DNA from: Mycolicibacterium rutilum
GTDB lineage: Bacteria; Actinomycetota; Actinomycetes; Mycobacteriales; Mycobacteriaceae
Direction of reading: 5' to 3'
Length of the DNA stretch: 64,000 bases
Assembly (NCBI RefSeq): GCF_900108565.1
Contig: NZ_LT629971.1
Span: 2,232,001-2,296,000, forward strand
Numbering within the stretch: position 1 is the first letter of the stretch; every line of letters starts with the position of its first letter. Below the pieces are notes generated by a model. That model was not told the origin of the DNA and made no database searches. It saw only the letters and a list, made by a program, of their open reading frames with translations. Of the stretch, positions 27,471 to 36,161 are shown piece after piece. The translations under genes were made by a program, and so were the position numbers.

Positions 27471-29024
27471 GTGACCGGCCCGCAGCCCGCCGACACCGAC
27501 GCTTGCGTAAGTGACCCCTCTCAGGAACCCCGCGAAGAATGCGGTGTCTTCGGCGTCTGGGCGCCGGGTGAAGAGGTCGCCAAGCTCACCTACTACGGCC
27601 TCTACGCGCTGCAGCACCGCGGCCAGGAAGCGGCGGGCATCGCTGTCGCGGACGGCTCGCAGGTGCTGGTGTTCAAGGACCTCGGGCTGGTCAGCCAGGT
27701 CTTCGACGAACAGACCCTGGCCGCGATGGAGGGCCACGTCGCGATCGGGCACTGCCGCTACTCGACCACCGGGTCCACCACGTGGGAGAACGCCCAGCCG
27801 GTGTTCCGCAACACCTCGGCGGGCACCGGGGTGGCGCTCGGCCACAACGGCAACCTCGTCAACGCCGCCGAACTGGCCGCCCGCGCCCGCGAGGCGGGCC
27901 TGCTCGACACGCGCGGTGCACCAGCCGCGACGACGGACTCCGACATCCTCGGCGCGCTGCTCGCCCACGGCGCCGCCGACGCGACGCTCGAGCAGGCGGC
28001 GCTCGAACTGCTCCCGACCGTGCGCGGCGCGTTCTGCCTGACCTTCATGGACGAGAACACCCTCTACGCGGCCCGCGACCCGTACGGCGTGCGGCCGCTG
28101 TCGCTGGGCCGGCTGGACCGCGGGTGGGTCGTCGCCTCGGAGACCGCGGCGCTCGACATCGTCGGCGCCTCGTTCGTCCGCGACATCGAGCCCGGCGAAC
28201 TGCTGGCCATCGACGCCGACGGCGTGCGCTCCACCCGGTTCGCCAACCCCGAACCGAAGGGCTGCGTCTTCGAGTACGTCTACCTCGCGCGCCCGGACAG
28301 CACGCTGGCCGGCCGCTCGGTGCACGCGACCCGCGTCGACATCGGCCGCCGGTTGGCCCGCGAGAAACCGGTCCCCGCCGACCTGGTGATCGGTGTGCCG
28401 GAGTCGGGCACCCCGGCCGCCGTCGGGTACGCGCAGGAGTCCGGCATCCCTTACGGCCAGGGCCTGATGAAGAACGCCTACGTGGGCCGCACCTTCATCC
28501 AGCCGTCGCAGACGATCCGTCAGCTCGGTATCCGGCTCAAGCTCAACCCGCTCAAGGAAGTGATCCGCGGCAAGCGGCTGATCGTCGTCGACGATTCGAT
28601 CGTGCGCGGCAACACGCAGCGCGCGCTGATCCGGATGCTGCGGGAGGCCGGCGCTGTCGAGGTGCACGTGCGCATCGCCTCACCACCGGTGAAGTGGCCG
28701 TGCTTCTACGGCATCGACTTCGCCACCCCGGCCGAGCTGATCGCCAACGCCGTCGAGGACCAGGGCGAGATGCTCGAGGCGGTGCGGCACGCGATCGGCG
28801 CCGACACCCTGGGCTACATCTCGCAGCACGGGATGATCGCCGCCACCGAGCAGCCGGCCTCGCGGTTGTGCAGCGCCTGCTTCGACGGCCAGTACCCGAT
28901 CGAGCTGCCCGGGGAATCGGCGTTGGGCAAGAACGTGATCGAGCACATGCTCGCCACCGCCGCGAAAACCGGTGTGCCGCTGCACTCCGACAACGACAAC
29001 GTGTCGGCGCTGCGCAGGCCCTAG
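27471..29024 (+). CDS. purF: Amidophosphoribosyltransferase
   Basis: 517 aa. It catalyses the first committed step of purine synthesis, PRPP plus glutamine to phosphoribosylamine. The N-terminal glutaminase begins EECGVFGVW (nucleophile Cys after a likely 23-residue propeptide) with STTGSTTWENAQP and HNGNL. The phosphoribosyltransferase domain has the PRPP loop RLIVVDDSIVRGNT. Cysteines in PKGCVFEY, WPCFYG and LCSACFDG match the [4Fe-4S] ligands of the Bacillus-type enzyme. Its stop overlaps the convergent gene by 4 bp. Confidence 0.97.
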   Translation: MTGPQPADTDACVSDPSQEPREECGVFGVWAPGEEVAKLTYYGLYALQHRGQEAAGIAVADGSQVLVFKDLGLVSQVFDEQTLAAMEGHVAIGHCRYSTTGSTTWENAQPVFRNTSAGTGVALGHNGNLVNAAELAARAREAGLLDTRGAPAATTDSDILGALLAHGAADATLEQAALELLPTVRGAFCLTFMDENTLYAARDPYGVRPLSLGRLDRGWVVASETAALDIVGASFVRDIEPGELLAIDADGVRSTRFANPEPKGCVFEYVYLARPDSTLAGRSVHATRVDIGRRLAREKPVPADLVIGVPESGTPAAVGYAQESGIPYGQGLMKNAYVGRTFIQPSQTIRQLGIRLKLNPLKEVIRGKRLIVVDDSIVRGNTQRALIRMLREAGAVEVHVRIASPPVKWPCFYGIDFATPAELIANAVEDQGEMLEAVRHAIGADTLGYISQHGMIAATEQPASRLCSACFDGQYPIELPGESALGKNVIEHMLATAAKTGVPLHSDNDNVSALRRP

Positions 29025-29974
29025 TTACGCCCGACGTGCGCCCATTGCGGATCGCTGGGCAGCGGGCCGCGCTGCAACGCCGTCACGACCGCATCCCGGT
29101 ACGGCGTCAGGCCGCCGGCCGGCGGGGCGATGACGTCGTCGACGTCGTGGTCGCCCATCACCGCATCGCATTCCAGTGACTCGATCAGCGGGGCTGCCAG
29201 GCCAGCGGGCATCGGTGTCACCAGACCGATCCACCAGCTCGCAATTTTCGGTGTGAGCCACGGCAATACGATCATCGTCCGGCGGCGCAGCCCGGCCACT
29301 TCGGCGTACACCTGCATCGCCTCGCCGTACTCGAACACGTCAGGACCGCCGACGTCCCACGTCCGTGATGTCGGGACCGGCGCCGTCGCCGCCTCACTCA
29401 GGTAGTGCAACACGTCGTCGATCGCGATCGGCTGGATCTTGTTGTGCACCCACTTCGGGGTCGTCATCACCGGCAGCCGCGTGGTCAGGTGCCGGATCAT
29501 CTCGAATGAGGCTGAGCCCGAACCGATCACGATGCCCGCCTGCAGCACGACCGTCTCGATACCCGAGTCGATGAGGATGTCGCCGACCGCGGTGCGCGAC
29601 CGCAGATGCGGAGACAGGTCGGCGCCCGCCGGATGCAGGCCGCCCAGATACACGAACCGCTTCACGCCCCGCGCCGCCTCGACGACGTTGCGCGCCGAGC
29701 GGGACTCCTCCTCCACGAAGTCGTCGGAACTGCCCATCGAGTGCACGAGGTAGTAGACGACGTCGACACCGTCGCAGGCCCGGCGCAGCGACTCGACGTC
29801 ACCGAGGTCGCCCTGGACGACCTCGACGCGGTCGCGCCACGGCACATCGGCGAGCTTGTCCGGGGTGCGCGCCAGCGCCCGCACCTGATAGCCGCGCTCG
29901 AGCAGGGCAGGGATGAGCCGGCCACCGATGTAGCCGGTTGCGCCGGTCACCAGGCAGCGAATCGCGTCAGACAC
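29021..29974 (-). CDS. NAD(P)H-binding atypical SDR protein
   Basis: 317 aa. The N-terminal Rossmann motif is CLVTGATGYIGGRLIPALLE, followed by VRALARTPDKL and VYYLVHSMGS, typical of NmrA/SDR_a5-like proteins. The canonical YxxxK site is absent, as usual for the atypical group. It may bind NADPH as a sensor or reductase; substrate unknown. It converges with purF with a 4-bp overlap at the stop codons. Confidence 0.8.
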   Translation of the reverse strand: MSDAIRCLVTGATGYIGGRLIPALLERGYQVRALARTPDKLADVPWRDRVEVVQGDLGDVESLRRACDGVDVVYYLVHSMGSSDDFVEEESRSARNVVEAARGVKRFVYLGGLHPAGADLSPHLRSRTAVGDILIDSGIETVVLQAGIVIGSGSASFEMIRHLTTRLPVMTTPKWVHNKIQPIAIDDVLHYLSEAATAPVPTSRTWDVGGPDVFEYGEAMQVYAEVAGLRRRTMIVLPWLTPKIASWWIGLVTPMPAGLAAPLIESLECDAVMGDHDVDDVIAPPAGGLTPYRDAVVTALQRGPLPSDPQWAHVGRN

Positions 29975-29999
29975 CCCTGCGGGATGGCCCGTTTAGACC

Positions 30000-30443
30000 T
30001 CAGGCAAACCCGCAGCCGGGATCGGGCGCATCCACCGACAGCGGGGTGCCCGCCGGGTTGATGTAGAGCACCCACATCACCAGCGGGGCGGGACCCAGGT
30101 TGCGGCCGATGTGGACGTGGTCCGGTCCGCTGGCTTCGGTGATCGGCGCACCGGCAGGGTAGACGCCGTCAGAAGCGCAGGTCGCCGCGTCGTGCGACAG
30201 CGTGCCGGCGCGGATGAGCCCGTACACCTGGCCGTCGTGGTAGTGCCAGCCGGTGCTGCCGCCGGGCGCGATCGTGATCTCGCGGGTGATGTAGTCGACA
30301 CCGTCGACGGTGGCCTGGGCGATGGTCCTGGCCTCGACGCCGGTCCCGGGGGTCGCCGACGCCGTCGGTGACGGGACGGCGAGGCCGAGCAGTGCCGTCG
30401 TCGCGACCGCCAGCAGGGCCGGTGACCGGTGTCCGCGTGTCAT
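30000..30443 (-). CDS. Secreted cupin-domain protein
   Basis: 147 aa. A signal peptide (LLAVATTALLGLAVPSPTAS, cleavage near SAT) precedes a single cupin barrel with GGSTGWHYHDGQVYGLIRAG, carrying the first-motif His pair and Glu replaced by Gln, and a second motif around GPDHVHIGRN. Two Cys (AATCASDG and DPGCGF) may form a disulfide. Function is unknown. It is divergent from purM. Confidence 0.75.
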   Translation of the reverse strand: MTRGHRSPALLAVATTALLGLAVPSPTASATPGTGVEARTIAQATVDGVDYITREITIAPGGSTGWHYHDGQVYGLIRAGTLSHDAATCASDGVYPAGAPITEASGPDHVHIGRNLGPAPLVMWVLYINPAGTPLSVDAPDPGCGFA

Positions 30444-30522
30444 GACCGGTCACGCTGTCACACCGGGACGGCGCGTGCGCGCCGAACGCCGAACACGCTT
30501 ACCGCGGTGACGACTTCCCCGG

Positions 30523-30528
30523 TAGCCT
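30523..30528 (+). promoter_or_regulatory. -10 hexamer, putative leaderless purM promoter
   Basis: TAGCCT, eight bases, then ATG 30537. Confidence 0.4.
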
Positions 30529-30536
30529 TTATCGCG

Positions 30537-31610
30537 ATGACCGAACGCGCCGAACCAGTCGGCATCTCCTACGCATCGGCCGGGGTCGACATCGAAGCCG
30601 GTGACCGGGCCGTCGAACTTCTCAAACCGCTCGCCAAGAAGGCCACCCGGCCCGAGGTGCGTGGTGGGCTCGGCGGCTTCGCCGGCATGTTCGCCCTGCG
30701 CGGCGGTTACCGGGAACCGGTGCTCGCGTCGTCCACCGACGGGGTGGGCACCAAGCTCGCGGTCGCCCAGGCCATGGACAAGCACGACACGGTCGGGATC
30801 GACCTGGTCGCGATGGTCGTCGACGACCTCGTGGTGTGCGGCGCCGAGCCGCTGTTCCTGCAGGACTACATCGCGGTGGGCCGCACCGTGCCCGAGCGGA
30901 TCAGCGAACTGGTCGCCGGTATCGCCAACGGATGCGTGATGGCCGGCTGCGCGCTGCTGGGCGGGGAAACCGCCGAACACCCCGGGCTGATGGCGCCCGA
31001 CCACTACGACATCTCGGCCACCGGCGTCGGTGTGGTGGAGGCCGACGACGTGCTCGGGCCCGAGCGGGTCAAACCCGGCGACGTGCTGATCGCGATGGCC
31101 TCGACCGGCCTGCACTCCAACGGCTACTCACTGGCCCGCAAGGTGCTGCTGGAGATCGACCGGATGAACCTCGCCGGACACGTCGAGGAATTCGGCCGCA
31201 CCCTCGGCGAGGAGCTGCTGGAGCCGACGCGCATCTACGCCAAGGACTGCCTGGCGCTGACGGCCGAGACGCAGGTCCGCACGTTCTGCCACGTCACCGG
31301 CGGCGGACTGGCCGGCAACCTCGAGCGCGTCGTGCCGCCCGGGCTGGTCGCCGAGATCGACCGCGGGACATGGACGCCCGCGCCGGTGTTCGCGATGATC
31401 GCGCAGCGCGGCAGGGTCGAACGCCCGGAAATGGAGAAGACCTTCAACATGGGTGTCGGAATGGTCGCCGTCGTGGCGCCCGAGGACACCGATCGCGCGC
31501 TGGCCATCCTGACTGCCCGGCACCTCAACTGCTGGACTCTGGGCACCATCAAGAAGGGTGGAAAAGACGCTCCCCGAGCCAAGCTCGTGGGGCAACACCC
31601 GCGCTTCTGA
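30537..31610 (+). CDS. purM: AIR synthetase (phosphoribosylformylglycinamidine cyclo-ligase)
   Basis: 357 aa. It closes the imidazole ring, FGAM plus ATP to AIR. The AIRS signature is clear: ISYASAGVDIEAGDRAVELL, GGFAGMFAL, SSTDGVGTKLAVAQ, VDDLVVCGAEPLFLQDY, LGGETAEHPG and HVTGGGLAGNLERV. ATG 30537 directly precedes the conserved start; the longer frame to 30429 has no family support. A -10 hexamer eight bases upstream suggests a leaderless mRNA. Confidence 0.97.
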   Translation: MTERAEPVGISYASAGVDIEAGDRAVELLKPLAKKATRPEVRGGLGGFAGMFALRGGYREPVLASSTDGVGTKLAVAQAMDKHDTVGIDLVAMVVDDLVVCGAEPLFLQDYIAVGRTVPERISELVAGIANGCVMAGCALLGGETAEHPGLMAPDHYDISATGVGVVEADDVLGPERVKPGDVLIAMASTGLHSNGYSLARKVLLEIDRMNLAGHVEEFGRTLGEELLEPTRIYAKDCLALTAETQVRTFCHVTGGGLAGNLERVVPPGLVAEIDRGTWTPAPVFAMIAQRGRVERPEMEKTFNMGVGMVAVVAPEDTDRALAILTARHLNCWTLGTIKKGGKDAPRAKLVGQHPRF

Positions 31611-31631
31611 GGTCAGCCGCGCTTGTAGGGG

Positions 31632-31814
31632 TCAGCGACGCCAGTCGTCCTCGTCGACCCACTCGTCGGCCACCGGATCGGTGCCGTTGAGGTGATCGTT
31701 CTCGGAAGCGCCCGACAGCTCTTGCTGAAGCCGCTTTAAGTCGGTCTGCGGTGAGCTGTATTTGAGCTCACGAGCAACCTTGGTCTGCTTTGCCTTCGCC
31801 CGGCCGCGGCCCAT
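31632..31814 (-). CDS. DUF3073 small protein (Rv0810c-like)
   Basis: 60 aa. MGRGRAKAKQTKVARELKY is the invariant start of DUF3073 proteins; the C-terminus is acidic (VADEWVDEDDW). It is small, highly charged, probably disordered in part, and conserved throughout actinobacteria next to purM. Function is unknown; the basic N-terminus suggests RNA or ribosome contact. Confidence 0.9.
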   Translation of the reverse strand: MGRGRAKAKQTKVARELKYSSPQTDLKRLQQELSGASENDHLNGTDPVADEWVDEDDWRR

Positions 31815-31935
31815 GGGGGGACCCCCTCGCGCAATAACGGAGCGGCCCGATGTGCAGGCGGCTCCGATCTGATCTGTCTTTTTCGTCCTGCCGACAGCTT
31901 ACCGTGCCGGGCCTCGCGGCGCTGGCAGGCCCTCA

Positions 31936-33000
31936 TCACGGCCGCGCGCCGCCCCGGAGCTGCTCGACTGCGCGGCGTCCGGCCCCCGCGGCGTCCGGCG
32001 GGGGAAGGGTGTCGGCGTCGATCACCGCGGGCACGCCGTCCACGTCCAGCGTGGTGTCGGCCGGCAGCCCCCGCTTCAGCAGCGCCAGCGCGACCGGCCC
32101 CTCGTCGACGTGGTCCACCACCGTGCCCAGCCGGCCCACCACGCGCCCGCCGGCAAGCACCTGGGCACCGGGTGCAGGCCGGTCGGCCGACCCGTCGAGA
32201 TGCAGCCGCACCAGCATGCGCGGCGGTTTGCCCAGGTTGTGGACGCGGGCGACGGTCTCCTGACCGCGGTAGCAGCCCTTGTCGAGGTGCACCGCAGGCC
32301 CGATCCAGCCGACCTCGTGGGGGATGGTCCGCTCGTCGGTGTCGACGCCCAGCCGCGGCTGCAGGGTCGCCACGCGGTGCGCTTCAAAGGTCCAGATGCC
32401 GGCCGGGCGCACGCCGGCGTCGACCAGCCGCCGGCGCCACTGCTCGGTCTGGTCACGCGGCACCACGAGATCGACTTCCGCCTCGCCGCGGCTGCGCAGG
32501 AATCCGCCGTCGGGCAGCGCGAGCGCGGTATCGGGGCCCGGCAGCGCGTCGACGCCGAGCGCGGTCAGCACCGCGGCGTCGGCTACCAGCGGTCCGAGCA
32601 GCGTCAACACGGCGAGATCGGCGGGTTCGACCGCGACATCGGACCAGAACACCATCTTGCGCAGGTAGGCCAGCAGCGGCTCACCCCGCCACGGTTCGGT
32701 GTCCAGATAGGTGACGCCGTCGAGCTCGGTCTGGATCCAGTGATCTTCCACACGACCCTGCCCGTCGAGGCTCAAATTCTCGGTCACCGCGCCGTCGGGC
32801 AGGTCGCTGACGTGCTGGGTGGTCAGGCTGTGCAGCCAGCTCTTGCGGTCCGCGCCGCGCAGCGTGAGCACCGCGCGGTGCGAGCGGTCCACGACGACCA
32901 CGGCGTCGGTGGCTGCGCGCTGCTCGCCGAGCGGATCGCCGTGGTGCCACACGGCGCCGGCGTCGGGTCCGGATTCGGGTGCGGGGACAGCAGCAGACAT
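31936..33000 (-). CDS. ygfZ: Folate-binding YgfZ/GcvT-like protein
   Basis: 354 aa. HSLTTQHVSDL and the signature LDKGCYRGQETVAR (K-G-C-Y-x-G-Q-E) identify the YgfZ family, which uses tetrahydrofolate to assist repair or maturation of certain Fe-S enzymes. It matches Rv0811c. It is divergent from the pabC-like gene, 51 bp apart. Confidence 0.9.
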   Translation of the reverse strand: MSAAVPAPESGPDAGAVWHHGDPLGEQRAATDAVVVVDRSHRAVLTLRGADRKSWLHSLTTQHVSDLPDGAVTENLSLDGQGRVEDHWIQTELDGVTYLDTEPWRGEPLLAYLRKMVFWSDVAVEPADLAVLTLLGPLVADAAVLTALGVDALPGPDTALALPDGGFLRSRGEAEVDLVVPRDQTEQWRRRLVDAGVRPAGIWTFEAHRVATLQPRLGVDTDERTIPHEVGWIGPAVHLDKGCYRGQETVARVHNLGKPPRMLVRLHLDGSADRPAPGAQVLAGGRVVGRLGTVVDHVDEGPVALALLKRGLPADTTLDVDGVPAVIDADTLPPPDAAGAGRRAVEQLRGGARP

Positions 33001-33037
33001 AGGTCAACTCTACGTTCGGGGCAGGTGGTGCCGCGGC

Positions 33038-33043
33038 TACGCT
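33038..33043 (+). promoter_or_regulatory. -10 hexamer, putative leaderless promoter
   Basis: TACGCT, eight bases, then ATG 33052. Confidence 0.4.
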
Positions 33044-33051
33044 GTGGGCCC

Positions 33052-33927
33052 ATGGCTGGCGAACCCGCTGTCGTGGTCACCCTGGACGGGCAGTTGCACG
33101 ACCCCGCCGCGCCGCTGCTGCACGCCGACGATCTGGCGGCGGTGCGCGGCGACGGCATCTTCGAGACGCTGTTGGTGCGCGACGGCCGCCCGTGTCTGCT
33201 GGAGAGCCACCTGAGCCGGCTCACCCAGTCCGCCCGGATGACCGAGCTGCCCGCGCCCGATCTCGAGCGCTGGCGCGCGGCGGTGGCGCTGGCGGTCGAC
33301 AACTGGACCGGCGACGAGGGCGTGCTGCGCCTGGTCTACAGCCGCGGGCGGGAGAGCGGCTCCGCGGCGACGGCGTACGCGACGATCGGGCCGCTGCCCG
33401 CCCGGGTCGCCGACGTGCGGCAGCACGGGCTGGCCGCGATGACGCTCGCGCGTGGGCTGCCCGCCGAGGGCACCACCGAGATGCCGTGGCTGCTGGCCGG
33501 CGCCAAGACGCTGTCCTACGCCGTCAACATGGCCGCGCTGCGGCACGCCGAACGCCACGGCGCCGGCGACGTCATCTTCGTCGGCTCGGACGGACTGATC
33601 CTCGAAGGGCCGCGCTCGACCGTCGTGATCGCCGCCGAGACCGAGCCCGGCGGCCGGCTCGGCTTCTTCACCCCGCCGCCGTGGTTCCCCATCCTGCGGG
33701 GCACCACCCAGCAGGCGTTCTTCGAGGTGGCCCGCAACAAGGGCTACGACTGCGACTACCGGTCACTGCGACCCGCGGATATGCGCACCGCACAAGGGGT
33801 TTGGCTGGTGTCGAGCATCACGCTGGCGGCGCGGGTGCACACCCTCGACGGCACCGCTCTGGAGCCGAGTCCACTGGCGGCGGAATTCGCCGAACTCGTC
33901 GACGCCGCGATCCTGCGCGATCGCTGA
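33052..33927 (+). CDS. pabC: Aminodeoxychorismate lyase-like class IV aminotransferase
   Basis: 291 aa, fold-type IV PLP enzyme. DGIFETLLVRDGRPCLLESHL is the typical start. The PLP lysine is in AGAKTLSYAVNM, and the phosphate-binding region includes GLILEGPRSTVVI. In the pabC role it converts aminodeoxychorismate to p-aminobenzoate and pyruvate for folate; a branched-chain or D-amino acid aminotransferase is possible from sequence alone. Synteny with Rv0812 and the adjacent folate-dependent YgfZ support the former. Confidence 0.82.
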   Translation: MAGEPAVVVTLDGQLHDPAAPLLHADDLAAVRGDGIFETLLVRDGRPCLLESHLSRLTQSARMTELPAPDLERWRAAVALAVDNWTGDEGVLRLVYSRGRESGSAATAYATIGPLPARVADVRQHGLAAMTLARGLPAEGTTEMPWLLAGAKTLSYAVNMAALRHAERHGAGDVIFVGSDGLILEGPRSTVVIAAETEPGGRLGFFTPPPWFPILRGTTQQAFFEVARNKGYDCDYRSLRPADMRTAQGVWLVSSITLAARVHTLDGTALEPSPLAAEFAELVDAAILRDR

Positions 33928-33962
33928 GCGCTAAACCGGTTGTCGCCTCATGCGTGCGCGGG

Positions 33963-34160
33963 TAGCGTCGCTCGTACACAGGAGAGGAGGTGGTCCGAGA
34001 TTTTGAGTGACTTATGGACTTGTGAGGTGGCTGCGAGCTAGCAGCGCCAGGGGAATGAGCTGAGGCTCTTCGCGCCTGCGCGCGCTGGCGAATTCCCCGC
34101 AGTCACCCGGCCCCCGAGCCCCTCGGTTTTGTCCGCCAGGAACACACGGCTCGGGGGCCG
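33963..34160 (+). ncRNA. Candidate structured leader RNA or small RNA with a 12-aa ORF
   Basis: A 332-bp gene-free stretch holds a -10-like TAGCGT (33963-33968) and an unusually perfect anti-Shine-Dalgarno match, AGGAGGTGGTCC (near 33986-33997). Next is a 12-codon ORF from TTG 34003 to TAG 34041 reading (M)SDLWTCEVAAS. A stem GGGGAAT/ATTCCCC (34050-34056 and 34092-34098) encloses a GAGC/GCTC hairpin and a CGCC/GGCG hairpin. Finally there is a 13-bp perfect stem, CGGCCCCCGAGCC (34108-34120) with its complement at 34148-34160. It could be an attenuator for the transporter-binding protein at 34260 or a standalone sRNA. No Rfam family is recognised. Confidence 0.45.
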
Positions 34161-34259
34161 CCCCATATCTTCTGCCGAACGACCGGAAGCCGAATCGGTA
34201 GCAAACCGTTGCGTTCCATCTCTCGCGTCGCCGCGCGGTGCTGGGCCATGATGCGGCCC

Positions 34260-35105
34260 ATGCACATCGCCAGGACGGTCGGCATGGTGCTGACCGCCCT
34301 GTTGGCCCTCAGCGCTTGCGCCCCGACCGCTGCGCCGTACACCGCGCCGCGGCCGCAGGATTGCCACAAGAACGGGTTGGCCACCCTCTACGACGGCGTC
34401 TTCACGTTCGGCACCGACCAGCCCGTCTACCCGCCGTGGTTCATCGGCGACAACCCGGCCAACGGCGAAGGTTTCGAGGCGGCGGTGGCGTATGCGATCG
34501 CCGGCCGGCTCGGCTATGCGCCGGAGGACGTTCGGTGGGTCCGGGTGCCGTTCAGCGAAGCGATCGTCGCGGGCCCGAAGATGTTCGACGCCAACCTGTC
34601 TCAGGTGTCGATCACCGATCAGCGTCGCGCGGCTGTCGACTTCTCCGCGCCCTACTTCGACGTCAGCCAGGCCGTGGTGACCGTCAAATCCTCACCCGCC
34701 GCGCGGGTACGCAGCCTCGCCGACCTCAAGGCGCTCCGGCTCGGCGCGCAGGTCGGCACCACCAGCCAGACCGCGGCGAGGGCGGTCGACGGGGATCGGC
34801 CGGTCGAGGTCTACAACACCAACGGCGATGCGAAGCTGGCGCTCAACAACGGCGAGATCGACGCGCTGGTGGCCGACCTGCCGACGGCGTTCACCGTCGC
34901 GGGGGAACTGCGCGACGGTGTGATGGTGGGCCAGCTGCCGACGGATTCGGACACTGCCGAACAGTTCGGGCTCGTGCTCGACAAGGGCAGCTCGCTGACA
35001 CCGTGCGTGTCGGCGATCGTCGGTGCGCTGCGCGCCGACGGCACGCTCGAGCGGCTGCAGACGACGTGGCTGGCCGACGCGGGCCGCGCGCCGGTGCTGA
35101 CTTAG
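34260..35105 (+). CDS. Lipoprotein solute-binding protein (SBP_bac_3 family)
   Basis: 281 aa from ATG 34260; ATGs at 34248 and 34251 are in frame. The lipobox LLALSAC places it on the outer face of the cytoplasmic membrane. FTFGTDQPVYPPWF, GEGFEAAVAYAIAGRLG, VDFSAPYFDVSQAVV and LGAQVGTTSQTAA are typical of amino-acid ABC transporter binding proteins. No permease or ATPase gene is adjacent, so it is an orphan component. It lies downstream of the structured RNA candidate. Convergent 4-bp overlap with the next gene. Confidence 0.85.
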   Translation: MHIARTVGMVLTALLALSACAPTAAPYTAPRPQDCHKNGLATLYDGVFTFGTDQPVYPPWFIGDNPANGEGFEAAVAYAIAGRLGYAPEDVRWVRVPFSEAIVAGPKMFDANLSQVSITDQRRAAVDFSAPYFDVSQAVVTVKSSPAARVRSLADLKALRLGAQVGTTSQTAARAVDGDRPVEVYNTNGDAKLALNNGEIDALVADLPTAFTVAGELRDGVMVGQLPTDSDTAEQFGLVLDKGSSLTPCVSAIVGALRADGTLERLQTTWLADAGRAPVLT

Positions 35106-35374
35106 CCGGCGGGGCCGGGAGCGTACGAAGCACAGGCCTCCATCGCCGCGTGCCAGGTGTCGGGATCGACGCCGGGCGGAGGTCCGGCCGGCCCCGGCGC
35201 GGCGGGCACACCGTGCTCGCTGAGGCACTGCGCCAGCGAGCCGTGCCCGGCGGGCGCCTCCTGCGTCGTGGTGGTCTGTTCCGGCGACGGCGCATCGGAG
35301 GCCGGCGGCTCGGACGAACACCCGGCGACGATCGCGGCCGCGGCGACGCCCGCGGCGAACCACAGCGCCCGCAT
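35102..35374 (-). CDS. Small lipoprotein of unknown function
   Basis: 90 aa. A type II signal sequence (WFAAGVAAAAIVAGC, lipobox IVAGC) is followed by a Ser/Thr/Pro-rich linker and a short domain with CLSEHGV and WHAAMEACASY (two Cys). Similar short CLxxxGV...ACxxY proteins are common actinobacterial lipoproteins with no assigned role. Its ATG overlaps the stop of the upstream nitrobindin gene (ATGA). Confidence 0.7.
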   Translation of the reverse strand: MRALWFAAGVAAAAIVAGCSSEPPASDAPSPEQTTTTQEAPAGHGSLAQCLSEHGVPAAPGPAGPPPGVDPDTWHAAMEACASYAPGPAG

Positions 35375-36003
35375 CAGCCGACGAACCTCGACAGCCGCGC
35401 GGACAGGTGCGGGACCAGCCCGCCGTCGGCGTCGACGCGTTCCTCGACGTAGGCCAGGTCACCGCCCTCGACAATCCCGTACAGCCGCTTGGCGCCGCCG
35501 ACCAGCACGCCGGACTTGCTGCGTGCCAGGGCGTCGGTGACCAACTCCCACGACGACTGGGTGAGCGGGCGCCCGTAGAACAACTCGATGTAACCGGCGG
35601 AGTGGGCAAGCAGCAGTTCGATGGCCTGCGACTCGGTGGGATCGGCCGGATCGTTGATGAACCGCCAGAAGCCGGACTCCCGCAGCGCGGGCTGGTCGTA
35701 TTCGCCGGACTCGGTCAGCCGCCACGAGCGTGCTTCCCAGATCAGGTAGTCACCGCCGTCGTGGGACACCACGATCTGCTGACCGAACCGGTAATCGCCG
35801 TCGGTGCCGCGACCCTCGCCCTCGCCGCGCCATACACCGACCAGCGGCAGCAGCGCCAGCAGCGCGTCGTTGAGGTTCGCGCCCTCGCGGAGGTTCGCCG
35901 TGTCAGACGGTGCCGGCAGATCGCCGAACACCGGAATGTTGCGGGCGGCCGTCGTTTTCGCGCGCTCGGCCGCAGCCGCGACTGCTTCGTCGCCGGATGT
36001 CAC
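35374..36003 (-). CDS. Nitrobindin-like heme protein (Rv0813c-like)
   Basis: 209 aa, FABP-like beta-barrel. The N-terminal family motif is GVWRGEGEG, with [22 protein letters not shown] and the C-terminal HLSARLSRF. Nitrobindins hold ferric heme at the barrel end and are proposed to scavenge NO or isomerise peroxynitrite. GTG 36003 overlaps the TGA of a 32-aa upstream micro-ORF, so translation is probably coupled to it. It is followed by the small lipoprotein with a 3-bp overlap. Confidence 0.88.
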   Translation of the reverse strand: MTSGDEAVAAAAERAKTTAARNIPVFGDLPAPSDTANLREGANLNDALLALLPLVGVWRGEGEGRGTDGDYRFGQQIVVSHDGGDYLIWEARSWRLTESGEYDQPALRESGFWRFINDPADPTESQAIELLLAHSAGYIELFYGRPLTQSSWELVTDALARSKSGVLVGGAKRLYGIVEGGDLAYVEERVDADGGLVPHLSARLSRFVG

Positions 36004-36098
36004 GACTCGTCGGTGATCAGCCGGTACAGCGCGTAGAGCGCGAACCAGGTAATCACCACTACGGCCGCCACCAGAAGGAGTTCGTAGAACAGGACCAC
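36000..36098 (-). CDS. 32-aa membrane micro-protein coupled to nitrobindin
   Basis: A frame from GTG 36098 to TGA 36000 encodes a single membrane helix ([19 protein letters not shown]) ending RLITDES. The stop overlaps the nitrobindin GTG. TAGACT on the minus strand (36111-36106) lies seven bases before the GTG, which supports both the start choice and a leaderless mRNA. The short charged tail after the helix suggests a cytosolic C-terminus. Function is unknown; it could be a membrane tether or a translational coupler. Confidence 0.65.
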   Translation of the reverse strand: MVLFYELLLVAAVVVITWFALYALYRLITDES

Positions 36099-36105
36099 GA
36101 CGCCG

Positions 36106-36111
36106 AGTCTA
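36106..36111 (-). promoter_or_regulatory. -10 hexamer for the micro-ORF/nitrobindin operon
   Basis: TAGACT on the minus strand, seven bases upstream of GTG 36098. Confidence 0.5.
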
Positions 36112-36118
36112 GTCGGCG

Positions 36119-36151
36119 GCGAACGTGAGGCTGTGACAGCCTCACGTTCGC
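36119..36151 (-). terminator. Hairpin after the sulfurtransferase operon
   Basis: GCGAACGTGAGGCTG (36119-36133), a 3-base loop, and its exact complement (36137-36151) form a 15-bp stem. It begins 10 bases beyond the sseC stop and immediately precedes the next promoter, so it probably separates the two operons. There is no U-tract, as is usual in mycobacteria. Confidence 0.6.
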
Positions 36152-36161
36152 CTCGTTGGCG

